Of a stretch of 62,192 bases of DNA, positions 33,096-40,175 are shown piece after piece. Below the pieces are notes generated by a model. That model did not search any database and had not been told where the DNA came from. It was given only the letters and a program-made list of their open reading frames with translations. Origin of the DNA: Flavobacterium sp. UBA4098 (GTDB taxonomy: Bacteria > Bacteroidota > Bacteroidia > Flavobacteriales > Flavobacteriaceae); NCBI GenBank assembly GCA_002382495.1, contig DFXW01000018.1, positions 4,964 through 67,155 of the forward strand, written 5' to 3'. How positions within the stretch are numbered: the stretch's first letter is position 1; every line of letters starts with the position of its first letter. A program made the translations under genes and the position numbers.

Positions 33096-34340
33096 TTAAT
33101 TTATAAATCCAACTCCCGCTGTTGTGTTGGTATTGGCGTCAATTAAAATAAACGCTCCATTGGATTTGTTATCGTTGTATTTATCAAAATACAATGCTTT
33201 GCTTAATTTGATGGTTACTTCTCCAATTTCGTTAATGGCTAATTGCGAAGCCGGAGTAGCACCAGAATAATCGGTCGCAATTACATTTTTGATAGCATCA
33301 ATTTTAGCCAAAACTCTATTGGTATTGTGTTGCACTAAATACTTGGTTCCTGGCACTAATTTCTTGCTGTCCATCCAGCAAATAGTCGCATTGATATCTT
33401 TTTCTACTTGAGGTAATTCTCCTGATTTTACAATCATATCTCCTCGAGTCACGTTGATGTCGTTTTCCAATTCAACTACAATAGACGAACCCGCTTTAGC
33501 TTCATCAAATTGTTGGTCAAAAAAGTGAATTTTGGATACTTTTGATTCGGTTAAAGAAGGTAAAACCGTCACAGCATCTCCTACTTGGATTGAGTTACCA
33601 TATAATTTTCCAGCATATCCTCTAAAATCATGGTATTCTTCGGTTTTTGGACGAATCACCGTTTGCACAGGAAAACGTGTTTTACCGGTTTCAAAAACAT
33701 CCTCAGGTTTCAAATCTTCTAAATGTTCCAATACCGTTTGACCAGTATACCAAGGCATATTTTCAGATTTATCAGCTACATTTCCGCCGTTAATAGCACT
33801 TAACGGAATGTAACTTACGTTTTGTTCTTTGAACGAACTCTTGGCATTCAAGGCTTGGAAATCGGCTTTGATTTTGTTAAAAACCTCTTCTGAATAATCC
33901 ACTAAGTCCATTTTGTTTACCGCAACAATTACCTCTTTCACACGCAATAAATTATTGATAAAAAAGTGGCGGTAGGTTTGTTCAATTACTCCTTTTCGAG
34001 CATCAATCAAAATGATGGACACTTGCGAAGTCGAAGCTCCCGTTACCATGTTACGCGTATATTCTACGTGACCTGGAGTATCGGCAATAATGTAACTTTT
34101 CTTTGCAGTCGAAAAATAAATATGGGCTACATCAATCGTAATTCCTTGCTCTCTTTCGGCAACTAAACCATCCGTAGCCAAAGAAAAGTCAAGATAATCG
34201 TATCCTTTTTGTTTGCTACTTTTTTCTATTGCTTCAATTTTATCCGTAGTCAATGATTTGGTATCATACAATAACCTCCCGATTAAAGTACTCTTTCCGT
34301 CATCTACACTTCCTGCTGTTGCTATTTTTAAAACTTCCAT
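33096..34340 (-). CDS. cysN: Sulfate adenylyltransferase subunit 1 (GTPase)
   Basis: GTP-hydrolysing subunit of ATP sulfurylase, which makes APS from ATP and sulfate. The 414-residue EF-Tu-like protein has P-loop GSVDDGKSTLIGRLLYD (near 10-26), DTPGHVEY and NKMD. It ends after the beta-barrel domains and has no fused APS kinase (CysC). It is separated from cysD by a DUF2490 gene, which is unusual. Confidence 0.95.
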   Translation of the reverse strand: MEVLKIATAGSVDDGKSTLIGRLLYDTKSLTTDKIEAIEKSSKQKGYDYLDFSLATDGLVAEREQGITIDVAHIYFSTAKKSYIIADTPGHVEYTRNMVTGASTSQVSIILIDARKGVIEQTYRHFFINNLLRVKEVIVAVNKMDLVDYSEEVFNKIKADFQALNAKSSFKEQNVSYIPLSAINGGNVADKSENMPWYTGQTVLEHLEDLKPEDVFETGKTRFPVQTVIRPKTEEYHDFRGYAGKLYGNSIQVGDAVTVLPSLTESKVSKIHFFDQQFDEAKAGSSIVVELENDINVTRGDMIVKSGELPQVEKDINATICWMDSKKLVPGTKYLVQHNTNRVLAKIDAIKNVIATDYSGATPASQLAINEIGEVTIKLSKALYFDKYNDNKSNGAFILIDANTNTTAGVGFIN

Positions 34341-34386
34341 TTTAGTTATGTTTTTTGTTGATGTTTTTATGTTTAAAAACTAACTT

Positions 34387-35118
34387 TTATATTCTTAATT
34401 GATGATAAATACTCAATCTAATTATGTTTCTATCGAAGTAATCAATTCCAGTTTTTCGTTGCTGAAAACTGTTCATATATCCTAATTCTACTGCTACAGC
34501 TGAACTAATCCCATATTGCAAACCAAAATATACTCTGTTTTGGTCAAAAGAATTATAAACTGCATTTTTACCTGCATTAATCATTATTTCATCATAAACA
34601 ATGGCTTTGAGGTATCGCTTTTCATTTCTCCAAAAAGTATATTCTCCCTGAAGTCGATACCTAAATCTCCAAAAAAAAGTAGTCCCAGTTGTCAAACCTT
34701 GCCCATCAGCATTTTGAAAAAATCTTTCCTCAATTTGGAATCGTTGATTGAGTACTATTTTACTCCAATTTTTCTTCCAGGTTAAATCTTGCTGCAATCG
34801 GTATTCTGGAATATTAAATCCCAAATTAACTTCAGGAACTTGAGTTGCAACCGAAAAATAAACAATGCCAGCACCCAACTCCACTTGTTCAGAAATTTTA
34901 TGTCTTCCCTGAACTCTTATTACAAACAAATTCTGAACGATTGAATCTAAAAAAACTCTATTATCAAACTCTGAATGAATAGACCACTTTGGATTTATTT
35001 CTACCTGATTGTAATATCTTGTCCAAAGTAAGTTTTGATGATCAATATTCTTTTGCGTTTGTGCCGTTATAACTGTTTTTGCTAGGATAAAAAAAAGAAA
35101 CACTCTTATAAAATTCAT
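34387..35118 (-). CDS. DUF2490 outer-membrane protein inside the cys operon
   Basis: A 243-residue protein with a signal peptide (to about residue 19), then alternating beta strands rich in aromatic residues ending in QLRI, the style of an outer-membrane barrel. It matches the DUF2490 type (HQNLLWTRYYNQVEINPKW, FDNRVFLD). It lies between cysD (6 nt) and cysN (46 nt). A role in letting sulfate or another sulfur source through the outer membrane is a guess from position. Confidence 0.78.
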   Translation of the reverse strand: MNFIRVFLFFILAKTVITAQTQKNIDHQNLLWTRYYNQVEINPKWSIHSEFDNRVFLDSIVQNLFVIRVQGRHKISEQVELGAGIVYFSVATQVPEVNLGFNIPEYRLQQDLTWKKNWSKIVLNQRFQIEERFFQNADGQGLTTGTTFFWRFRYRLQGEYTFWRNEKRYLKAIVYDEIMINAGKNAVYNSFDQNRVYFGLQYGISSAVAVELGYMNSFQQRKTGIDYFDRNIIRLSIYHQLRI

Positions 35119-35124
35119 ATTTTC

Positions 35125-36024
35125 CTAAAAGTATCCTTGTTGCTTCCTTTTCTCCATAGCTGCCTCTGATCGCTTATCGTCAATTCTAGCACCTCTTTCA
35201 GAAATAGTGGATGAGCGAATCTCTCCTACTACTTCTTGAATGGTTGCCGCATAGGATTCGACAGCAGCCGTACAACTCATATCTCCCACGGTTCTAAAAC
35301 GAACAATTCGTTCTTCGATTTCTTCATCTTCCTCTTGGTACACAAATGGGGAATGAGACCAAATCAATCCGTCTCTTAAAAACACTTTACGTTTGTGTGA
35401 AAAATAAATTGACGGAATTTCAATGCCTTCTTGTTCGATATAACTCCAAACATCTAATTCGGTCCAGTTTGAAATTGGAAAAACACGAACGTTTTGACCC
35501 AATTCAATTTTTCCGTTCAACAAATCAAACAATTCAGGGCGTTGGTTTTTTTCATCCCACTGACCAAAATCATCACGTACTGAAAAAATACGTTCTTTAG
35601 CTCTTGCTTTTTCTTCATCTCTTCGTGCACCACCAATACAAGCGTCAAATTTGAATTCTTCAATAGCATCCAAAAGCGTAGTTGTTTGCAAGCTATTTCT
35701 GCTAGAATACTTCCCAGATTCTTCTACTACTTTTCCTTGATCAATAGCATCTTGTACGTTACGAACGATTAATTCTAATCCTAATTCGGCTACTAATTTA
35801 TCTCTAAATTCGATTGTTTCAGGGAAGTTGTGTCCAGTATCAACGTGCAATAATGGGAAAGGAATTTTTGCTGGGAAAAAAGCTTTTTGCGCCAAACGCA
35901 CCAAAGTGATAGAATCTTTTCCGCCTGAAAAAAGCAATACGGGTTTCTCAAATTGTGCAATTACTTCTCTAAAAATGTAGATCGCTTCGCTTTCTAAAGC
36001 ATTTGTTTTTACTATTGAACTCAT
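35125..36024 (-). CDS. cysD: Sulfate adenylyltransferase subunit 2
   Basis: Catalytic adenylyltransferase subunit of ATP sulfurylase, PP-loop family. The 299-residue protein has LLFSGGKDSITLVRL near 31-45, LHVDTGHNFPETIEFRDKL near 79 and CIGGARRDEEKARAKER near 130, with the C-terminal RKQQGYF typical of CysD. It lies 118 nt downstream of cysH. Confidence 0.96.
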   Translation of the reverse strand: MSSIVKTNALESEAIYIFREVIAQFEKPVLLFSGGKDSITLVRLAQKAFFPAKIPFPLLHVDTGHNFPETIEFRDKLVAELGLELIVRNVQDAIDQGKVVEESGKYSSRNSLQTTTLLDAIEEFKFDACIGGARRDEEKARAKERIFSVRDDFGQWDEKNQRPELFDLLNGKIELGQNVRVFPISNWTELDVWSYIEQEGIEIPSIYFSHKRKVFLRDGLIWSHSPFVYQEEDEEIEERIVRFRTVGDMSCTAAVESYAATIQEVVGEIRSSTISERGARIDDKRSEAAMEKRKQQGYF

Positions 36025-36032
36025 TTATAATT

Positions 36033-36064
36033 GTTTAAAAGTTTAAAGTTTAAGGTTTAAGGTT
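36033..36064. repeat. Tandem heptamer GTTTAAR between cysH and cysD
   Basis: Four units in a row, GTTTAAAA, GTTTAAA, GTTTAAG and GTTTAAG, then GTTGG. A looser version lies near 14103-14130 upstream of queA. Confidence 0.55.
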
Positions 36065-36142
36065 GGTTAACCTCTTATCATTAAACTTTCCACTACTTTT
36101 TTATTTATTATATTCTAATCACTAATTACTATTGACTAATGA

Positions 36143-36844
36143 CTATTTTTGGTGTAAGCCACATTCTTTGTGACTTGATTCCCAAGACCATCTTCCTGCT
36201 CTGATGTCCTCGCCAGGCAAAATTGCTCTGGTACATGGCGCACATCCGATACTCACAAAACCTTTTTTATGTAAGGTATTCTGCGGCACGTTATTCTTTT
36301 CTAAATATTCTTCCACTTCCTGCAATGTCCATTTCAATAATGGATTGAATTTGATGATATCAAAATGGGCATCGTATTCAAAAAAGTTCAAGTCGCTTCT
36401 GTTCTCAGATTGCTCTGCTCGCAAACCGGTAATCCAAATCTCATTTCCTTGCAAGGCTTTTGTCAAAGGCGCTACTTTTCGAATGAAACAGCATTCTTTT
36501 CTATTCTCTACCGAGCTGTAAAAACTGTTCGGTCCTTTTTCATTCAACAAGCTTTCTACGGCTGCTGTTTCAGGAAAATAGGTTTTGATTTCGGTTTTGT
36601 ATTTTTTACCTGTTTTATTAAAAACATCATAGGTTTCTTGGAACAAACGCCCTGTATCTAAAGTAAATACGGTAATTGGCAATTGATTTTGACCAATAAA
36701 ATCCGTAATTACTTGATCTTCTTGTCCAAAAGAAGTAGAAAAAACTACTTGATTTGGGTATTCATTCGCTAAAAAAGAAAGTGTCTCCTCGATGGAGAAG
36801 TCCTTTGTTTTTTCCAATAAACTGGCTACGACTGCTGTACTCAT
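36143..36844 (-). CDS. cysH: Adenylyl-sulfate (APS) reductase-type CysH
   Basis: Reduces activated sulfate to sulfite. The 233-residue PP-loop protein has STSFGQEDQVITDF near 35. It carries both Cys pairs that bind a 4Fe-4S cluster in the APS-reductase branch: ECCFIRK (near 118) and SIGCAPCTRA (near 200). The cluster pairs, plus absence of an APS kinase gene here, point to APS as substrate. Its stop-to-start spacing with the TauE gene is an overlap of one base. Confidence 0.94.
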   Translation of the reverse strand: MSTAVVASLLEKTKDFSIEETLSFLANEYPNQVVFSTSFGQEDQVITDFIGQNQLPITVFTLDTGRLFQETYDVFNKTGKKYKTEIKTYFPETAAVESLLNEKGPNSFYSSVENRKECCFIRKVAPLTKALQGNEIWITGLRAEQSENRSDLNFFEYDAHFDIIKFNPLLKWTLQEVEEYLEKNNVPQNTLHKKGFVSIGCAPCTRAILPGEDIRAGRWSWESSHKECGLHQK

Positions 36845-37746
36845 TATAGTAATTTAGATAAAGTTCGTAAACTTAAAATGATGATTAAAATTCCTACTGC
36901 AATCATCATGGGTTGTCTTTTAATTTTATTCACTAAAATGGCAGCAATAGGTGCCGCAATCACTCCCCCTAAAATCAAACCTATGATCACTTGCCAACCT
37001 TCTATTCCACCAAAAAGCATGAAGGTTACCCCACTGGCAAATGAAACTGCAAACTCGGCTGCATTTACAGAACCAATAGTATAACGTGGATTTCTACCGC
37101 GACCTAACAAAGTAGAGGTTACAATTGGTCCCCAACCACCGCCACCAACAGCATCCATGAAACCTCCAAAAGAAGCAAGGAAACTCAAGCGTTTGGTTTT
37201 CTTTTTAATGATATTTTTTTGAGCTGCTTTTCTGATAATGATAATTGCTAATGCAATCATGTACACCGCAATAAAAGGCTTAATTACATCTCCATCGATA
37301 ACATCCGAAAGCAAATACGCTCCCGCTGCAGATCCTAAAACACCTGGAATCAACAAGTGTTTCACTAATTTTTTATTGATATTTCCAAAACGGTGGTGCG
37401 AAATTGCAGAAGCTCCTGTTGTGAACATCTCGGCAACGTGAACTCCCGTACTGCTTATTGCTGGTGGAATTCCATAGGCCAATAAGAACGAAGTGGAAGT
37501 AGCCCCATACCCCATTCCTAAAGTGCCGTCTACTAACTGAGCAAATACTCCAATTAAGAAAAAAACCAAAAACTCTTGATCAAAACCTGCTAGTAAACCC
37601 TCCCAAGAAAACTCCGCATGATGCTTGTAGATTAAACTAGAAATCAAGCCTACCAATAAAACAACTGGAATAATCACCCACAAACGTTGTTTGAAAGGTA
37701 CTTTTGCGTTTACTGAAACTGTATTATCTTTTAGTTCTTGACTCAT
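36844..37746 (-). CDS. TauE/SafE-family transporter, possible sulfate permease or sulfite exporter
   Basis: A 300-residue integral membrane protein with about eight hydrophobic segments and the internal repeats typical of TauE/SafE (QLVDGTLGMGYGATSTSFLL near 70, FMDAVGGGGWGPIVTSTLLG near 195). As first gene of the operon ending in sulfite reductase it is likely to move sulfate in or sulfite out. Direction cannot be told from sequence. A consensus promoter and a dyad lie just upstream. Confidence 0.88.
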   Translation of the reverse strand: MSQELKDNTVSVNAKVPFKQRLWVIIPVVLLVGLISSLIYKHHAEFSWEGLLAGFDQEFLVFFLIGVFAQLVDGTLGMGYGATSTSFLLAYGIPPAISSTGVHVAEMFTTGASAISHHRFGNINKKLVKHLLIPGVLGSAAGAYLLSDVIDGDVIKPFIAVYMIALAIIIIRKAAQKNIIKKKTKRLSFLASFGGFMDAVGGGGWGPIVTSTLLGRGRNPRYTIGSVNAAEFAVSFASGVTFMLFGGIEGWQVIIGLILGGVIAAPIAAILVNKIKRQPMMIAVGILIIILSLRTLSKLL

Positions 37747-37780
37747 TATTACTTTTTATTCACAGAATTCATTTAGTTAA

Positions 37781-37809
37781 AATCTATTAGCCTATCGGAT
37801 TACTAGATT
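37781..37809 (-). promoter_or_regulatory. Imperfect dyad, candidate operator of the sulfur operon
   Basis: The outer arms AATCTA / TAGATT pair perfectly and more positions pair further in, 9 of 14 in total. The site covers or directly follows the expected transcription start of the tauE-cysH-cysD-cysN operon, where a repressor would act. The adjacent Rrf2 gene is the obvious candidate regulator. Confidence 0.5.
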
Positions 37810-37815
37810 AAAGTG

Positions 37816-37844
37816 CAAAAATAGTACTTTTTTACTAATTACAA
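37816..37844 (-). promoter_or_regulatory. Promoter of the tauE-cysHDN operon
   Basis: On the minus strand TTG (37842-37844), an 18-nt spacer and TATTTTTG (37816-37823) followed by CAC. This is a complete match to the Bacteroidota consensus. Confidence 0.75.
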
Positions 37845-37868
37845 AATGGAAATTAAAAAAGTTTGGAT

Positions 37869-38279
37869 TTAAAAAGAAACGTCTGCTAGGGTGTTGTTTT
37901 CGAGTATGATCAGAGTGTTATCGCGGACTTCCGTCATTAATCGATGAACAGAACAGTTCGCTTCGTCTACACAATCGTCACATTTTTCATAAAAATTGTG
38001 ACTTACGCAGGGTAGCAAAGCAATAGGGCCTTCTAAAATACGGTACACATGGGCCATATTGATCTCTTTAGGATCTTTGATCAAATAGTAGCCGCCACCT
38101 TTTCCTTTTTTGGCCCCCAAAAAACCCGAATGACGTAAGAGTAATAAAATGCTTTCTAAAAATTTAATCGAAATATGCTCGCTCTTGGCAATTTCTGCGA
38201 TTTGTACCGGCGTTTTATTTTCTTGGCGTGCCAAGAAAGTCAATGCTTTAATTCCGTATTTTGTTTTCTTTGATAACAT
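37869..38279 (-). CDS. Rrf2-family transcriptional regulator with Cys cluster
   Basis: A 136-residue winged-helix repressor of the Rrf2 family (IscR/CymR/NsrR relatives). The DNA-binding part includes KYGIKALTFLARQ and GFLGAKKGKGGGYYL. Four cysteines follow at 91, 100, 103 and 109 (CVSHNFYEKCDDC and EANCSVH), a pattern compatible with an Fe-S cluster although spaced differently from IscR. It lies between the MetZ-like gene and the sulfate assimilation promoter, so it probably senses sulfur or Fe-S status and controls that operon. Confidence 0.88.
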   Translation of the reverse strand: MLSKKTKYGIKALTFLARQENKTPVQIAEIAKSEHISIKFLESILLLLRHSGFLGAKKGKGGGYYLIKDPKEINMAHVYRILEGPIALLPCVSHNFYEKCDDCVDEANCSVHRLMTEVRDNTLIILENNTLADVSF

Positions 38280-38373
38280 ATTTATATATTCGATTTACGA
38301 TACATGATTTACGATCTGCAAAGTGCGAAATTATAACACTAAATCGAAAATCCACTATCGCACATCTTAAATT

Positions 38374-39546
38374 TTAAGACAAAGCTTGTTCCAAATCAGC
38401 AATGACATCGGCAACGGTTTCTAAACCTACCGAAACTCGTACCAATCCATCGGTAATACTCACTGCCAAACGTTCTTCAACGGATAACTTACTGTGTGTA
38501 GTTGATGCCGGATGCGTAACAATTGTTCTAGTGTCTCCTAAATTGGGTGACAAAGAACATAATTGTATTTTATCCAAGAAAGCTCTTCCCGCTTCGATTC
38601 CGCCTTTGATTTCAAAAGCAACAATATTGCCTCCTAATTTCATTTGCTTTTGCGCAATAGCATGTTGCGGATGCGATTTTAAAAACGGATATTTCACTTT
38701 ATTCACTTGAGGATGGTTTTCTAAAAACTCAGCCACTTTCAACGCATTCTCGCAATGTTTTTCCAAACGAACGGCCAATGTTTCCAAACTTTTCGACAAA
38801 ACCCAGGCATTAAACGGAGATAATGTTGGCCCAGTCAATCGAGAAAAAAGATAAATATCTTTTATCAAATCGGCACTACCCACTGTGATTCCACCTAAAA
38901 CACGTCCTTGACCGTCCATTAATTTAGTTGCCGAATGGATCACCAAATCCGCTCCCCATTTGATAGGTTGCTGCAAATAAGGCGTTGCAAAACAGTTGTC
39001 AATTATTAAAATCAAATTGTGTTTTTTGGCAATTTTTCCTAATAATTCCAGATCGATAATATCTACCGCAGGATTCGTAGGCGACTCTGCAAACAAAATT
39101 TTCGTATTGGGTTGAATACAACTTTCAATCGTTTCTGGCGAATTGATATCAAAATAAGTCGTTTCAATATTCCATTTTGGAAAATAATTCACAAACAACG
39201 AATGGGTTGCTCCAAAAACGCTACTCGCCGAAACGATGTGATCTCCCGATTTCAATAAAGCTGCAAAAGTAGAATACACGGCTGCCATACCTGATGCAAA
39301 AGCAAAACCGGTTTCGGCTCCTTCCATTTGGCACACTTTATTAATGAATTCAATCGTATTGGGATTGCTATAACGACTGTAGATATTGCGTTCTTTTTCG
39401 TCTGCAAATGAAGCTCTCATGTCTTCAGCATCTTCAAAAACAAAACTAGAAGTTAAATACAAAGGCACCGAATGCTCTAAGTATTGTGTTCTTTCTAATT
39501 GACCGCGTATCGCTTGAGTTTCAAAACCGAAATCTTCTTCGTTCAT
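38374..39546 (-). CDS. Trans-sulfuration PLP enzyme (homoserine-ester sulfhydrylase, MetZ/MetB-like)
   Basis: A 390-residue Cys/Met-metabolism PLP enzyme. It has SRYSNPNTIEFINKVCQMEGA near 55, the PLP lysine in VIHSATKLMDGQGRVLGG (about Lys203) and NLGDTRTIVTHPASTTHS near 335. Beside metX it most likely joins sulfide (or cysteine) to O-acetylhomoserine. Sulfhydrylase activity is favoured because no cystathionine beta-lyase is visible nearby, but cystathionine gamma-synthase is not excluded. Confidence 0.9.
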   Translation of the reverse strand: MNEEDFGFETQAIRGQLERTQYLEHSVPLYLTSSFVFEDAEDMRASFADEKERNIYSRYSNPNTIEFINKVCQMEGAETGFAFASGMAAVYSTFAALLKSGDHIVSASSVFGATHSLFVNYFPKWNIETTYFDINSPETIESCIQPNTKILFAESPTNPAVDIIDLELLGKIAKKHNLILIIDNCFATPYLQQPIKWGADLVIHSATKLMDGQGRVLGGITVGSADLIKDIYLFSRLTGPTLSPFNAWVLSKSLETLAVRLEKHCENALKVAEFLENHPQVNKVKYPFLKSHPQHAIAQKQMKLGGNIVAFEIKGGIEAGRAFLDKIQLCSLSPNLGDTRTIVTHPASTTHSKLSVEERLAVSITDGLVRVSVGLETVADVIADLEQALS

Positions 39547-39565
39547 TGTAGTTGTATTTATTTTT

Positions 39566-39997
39566 TTAATTCGCTAATTCCACTCCATTCAATACTACTT
39601 TGTACAAAATGGTAGCGGTTGGTTCCAATGTTTTGGAAACCGAACAATATTTTTCAAACGATAATTTAGCCGCTCTAGCTGCTTTGTCTTCGTTGATTGG
39701 GCCTTCTAAAAAGAAAACAACATGAATTGTTTTAAACGGATTGGCCTCACCAACGGGTACGCGTTCTCCTTCTACTTCCGCTTTAAAAGACGTAATTTCT
39801 TGACGTTGTTTTTTCAAAATCGAAATCATATCAATTCCGCTACAACCTGCAACACCCATTAACACCAATTCCATTGGACTTGGTCCCATGTCGTTTCCTC
39901 CAAAGGCAGGACGTGCATCGACATTGACAAGGTGTCCTCTGTCGTTTTTCAATTGAAAATGAAAGTTATCGTTTACTCTTTCTAATGTTATTTTCAT
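39566..39997 (-). CDS. OsmC-family peroxiredoxin-like protein
   Basis: A 143-residue OsmC/YhfA-type protein. The redox cysteines are in LMGVAGCSGIDMISIL (near residue 52) and FEKYCSVSKTLEP (near 114), the normal spacing. OsmC proteins detoxify organic hydroperoxides. It is 19 nt upstream of the MetZ-like gene and downstream of thrA. The start codon lies only a few bases after a G-rich repeat that could form a quadruplex in the mRNA. Confidence 0.9.
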   Translation of the reverse strand: MKITLERVNDNFHFQLKNDRGHLVNVDARPAFGGNDMGPSPMELVLMGVAGCSGIDMISILKKQRQEITSFKAEVEGERVPVGEANPFKTIHVVFFLEGPINEDKAARAAKLSFEKYCSVSKTLEPTATILYKVVLNGVELAN

Positions 39998-40000
39998 ATT

Positions 40001-40175
40001 AGCCCCTCCCCAACCCTCCCCATAAGGGAGGGAGTATAGACTGGAGGTAAGTCGTATTTTAAGTTAGTACTTTATAAACTATTTTATAGCCATTAAATAA
40101 AAAACTGATTAGTACAACAATTATTTATTACCATAATCTCATTTTTTTTATTCCCCCTTTGGGGGTTAGGGGGCT
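40001..40175. repeat. GC-rich bordered repeat unit between thrA and osmC
   Basis: Left border is AGCCCCTCCCC followed by a CCCTCCC / GGGAGGG hairpin (40003-40032). Right border is a 25-nt sequence (40151-40175) identical to 24329-24353. The centre contains ATTAAATAAAAAACTGATTA (40092-40111), the reverse complement of the core of the metF unit. The rest is AT-rich with no gene. Confidence 0.75.
40003..40021 (-). promoter_or_regulatory. Possible G-quadruplex before osmC
   Basis: The minus strand, and therefore the mRNA, reads four G-tracts (GGGG, GGG, GGGG, GGGG) with loops A, TT and A. It ends 6 nt before the osmC ATG. It fits the G3+N1-7 pattern and would compete with the neighbouring C-rich hairpin. 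Confidence 0.5.
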
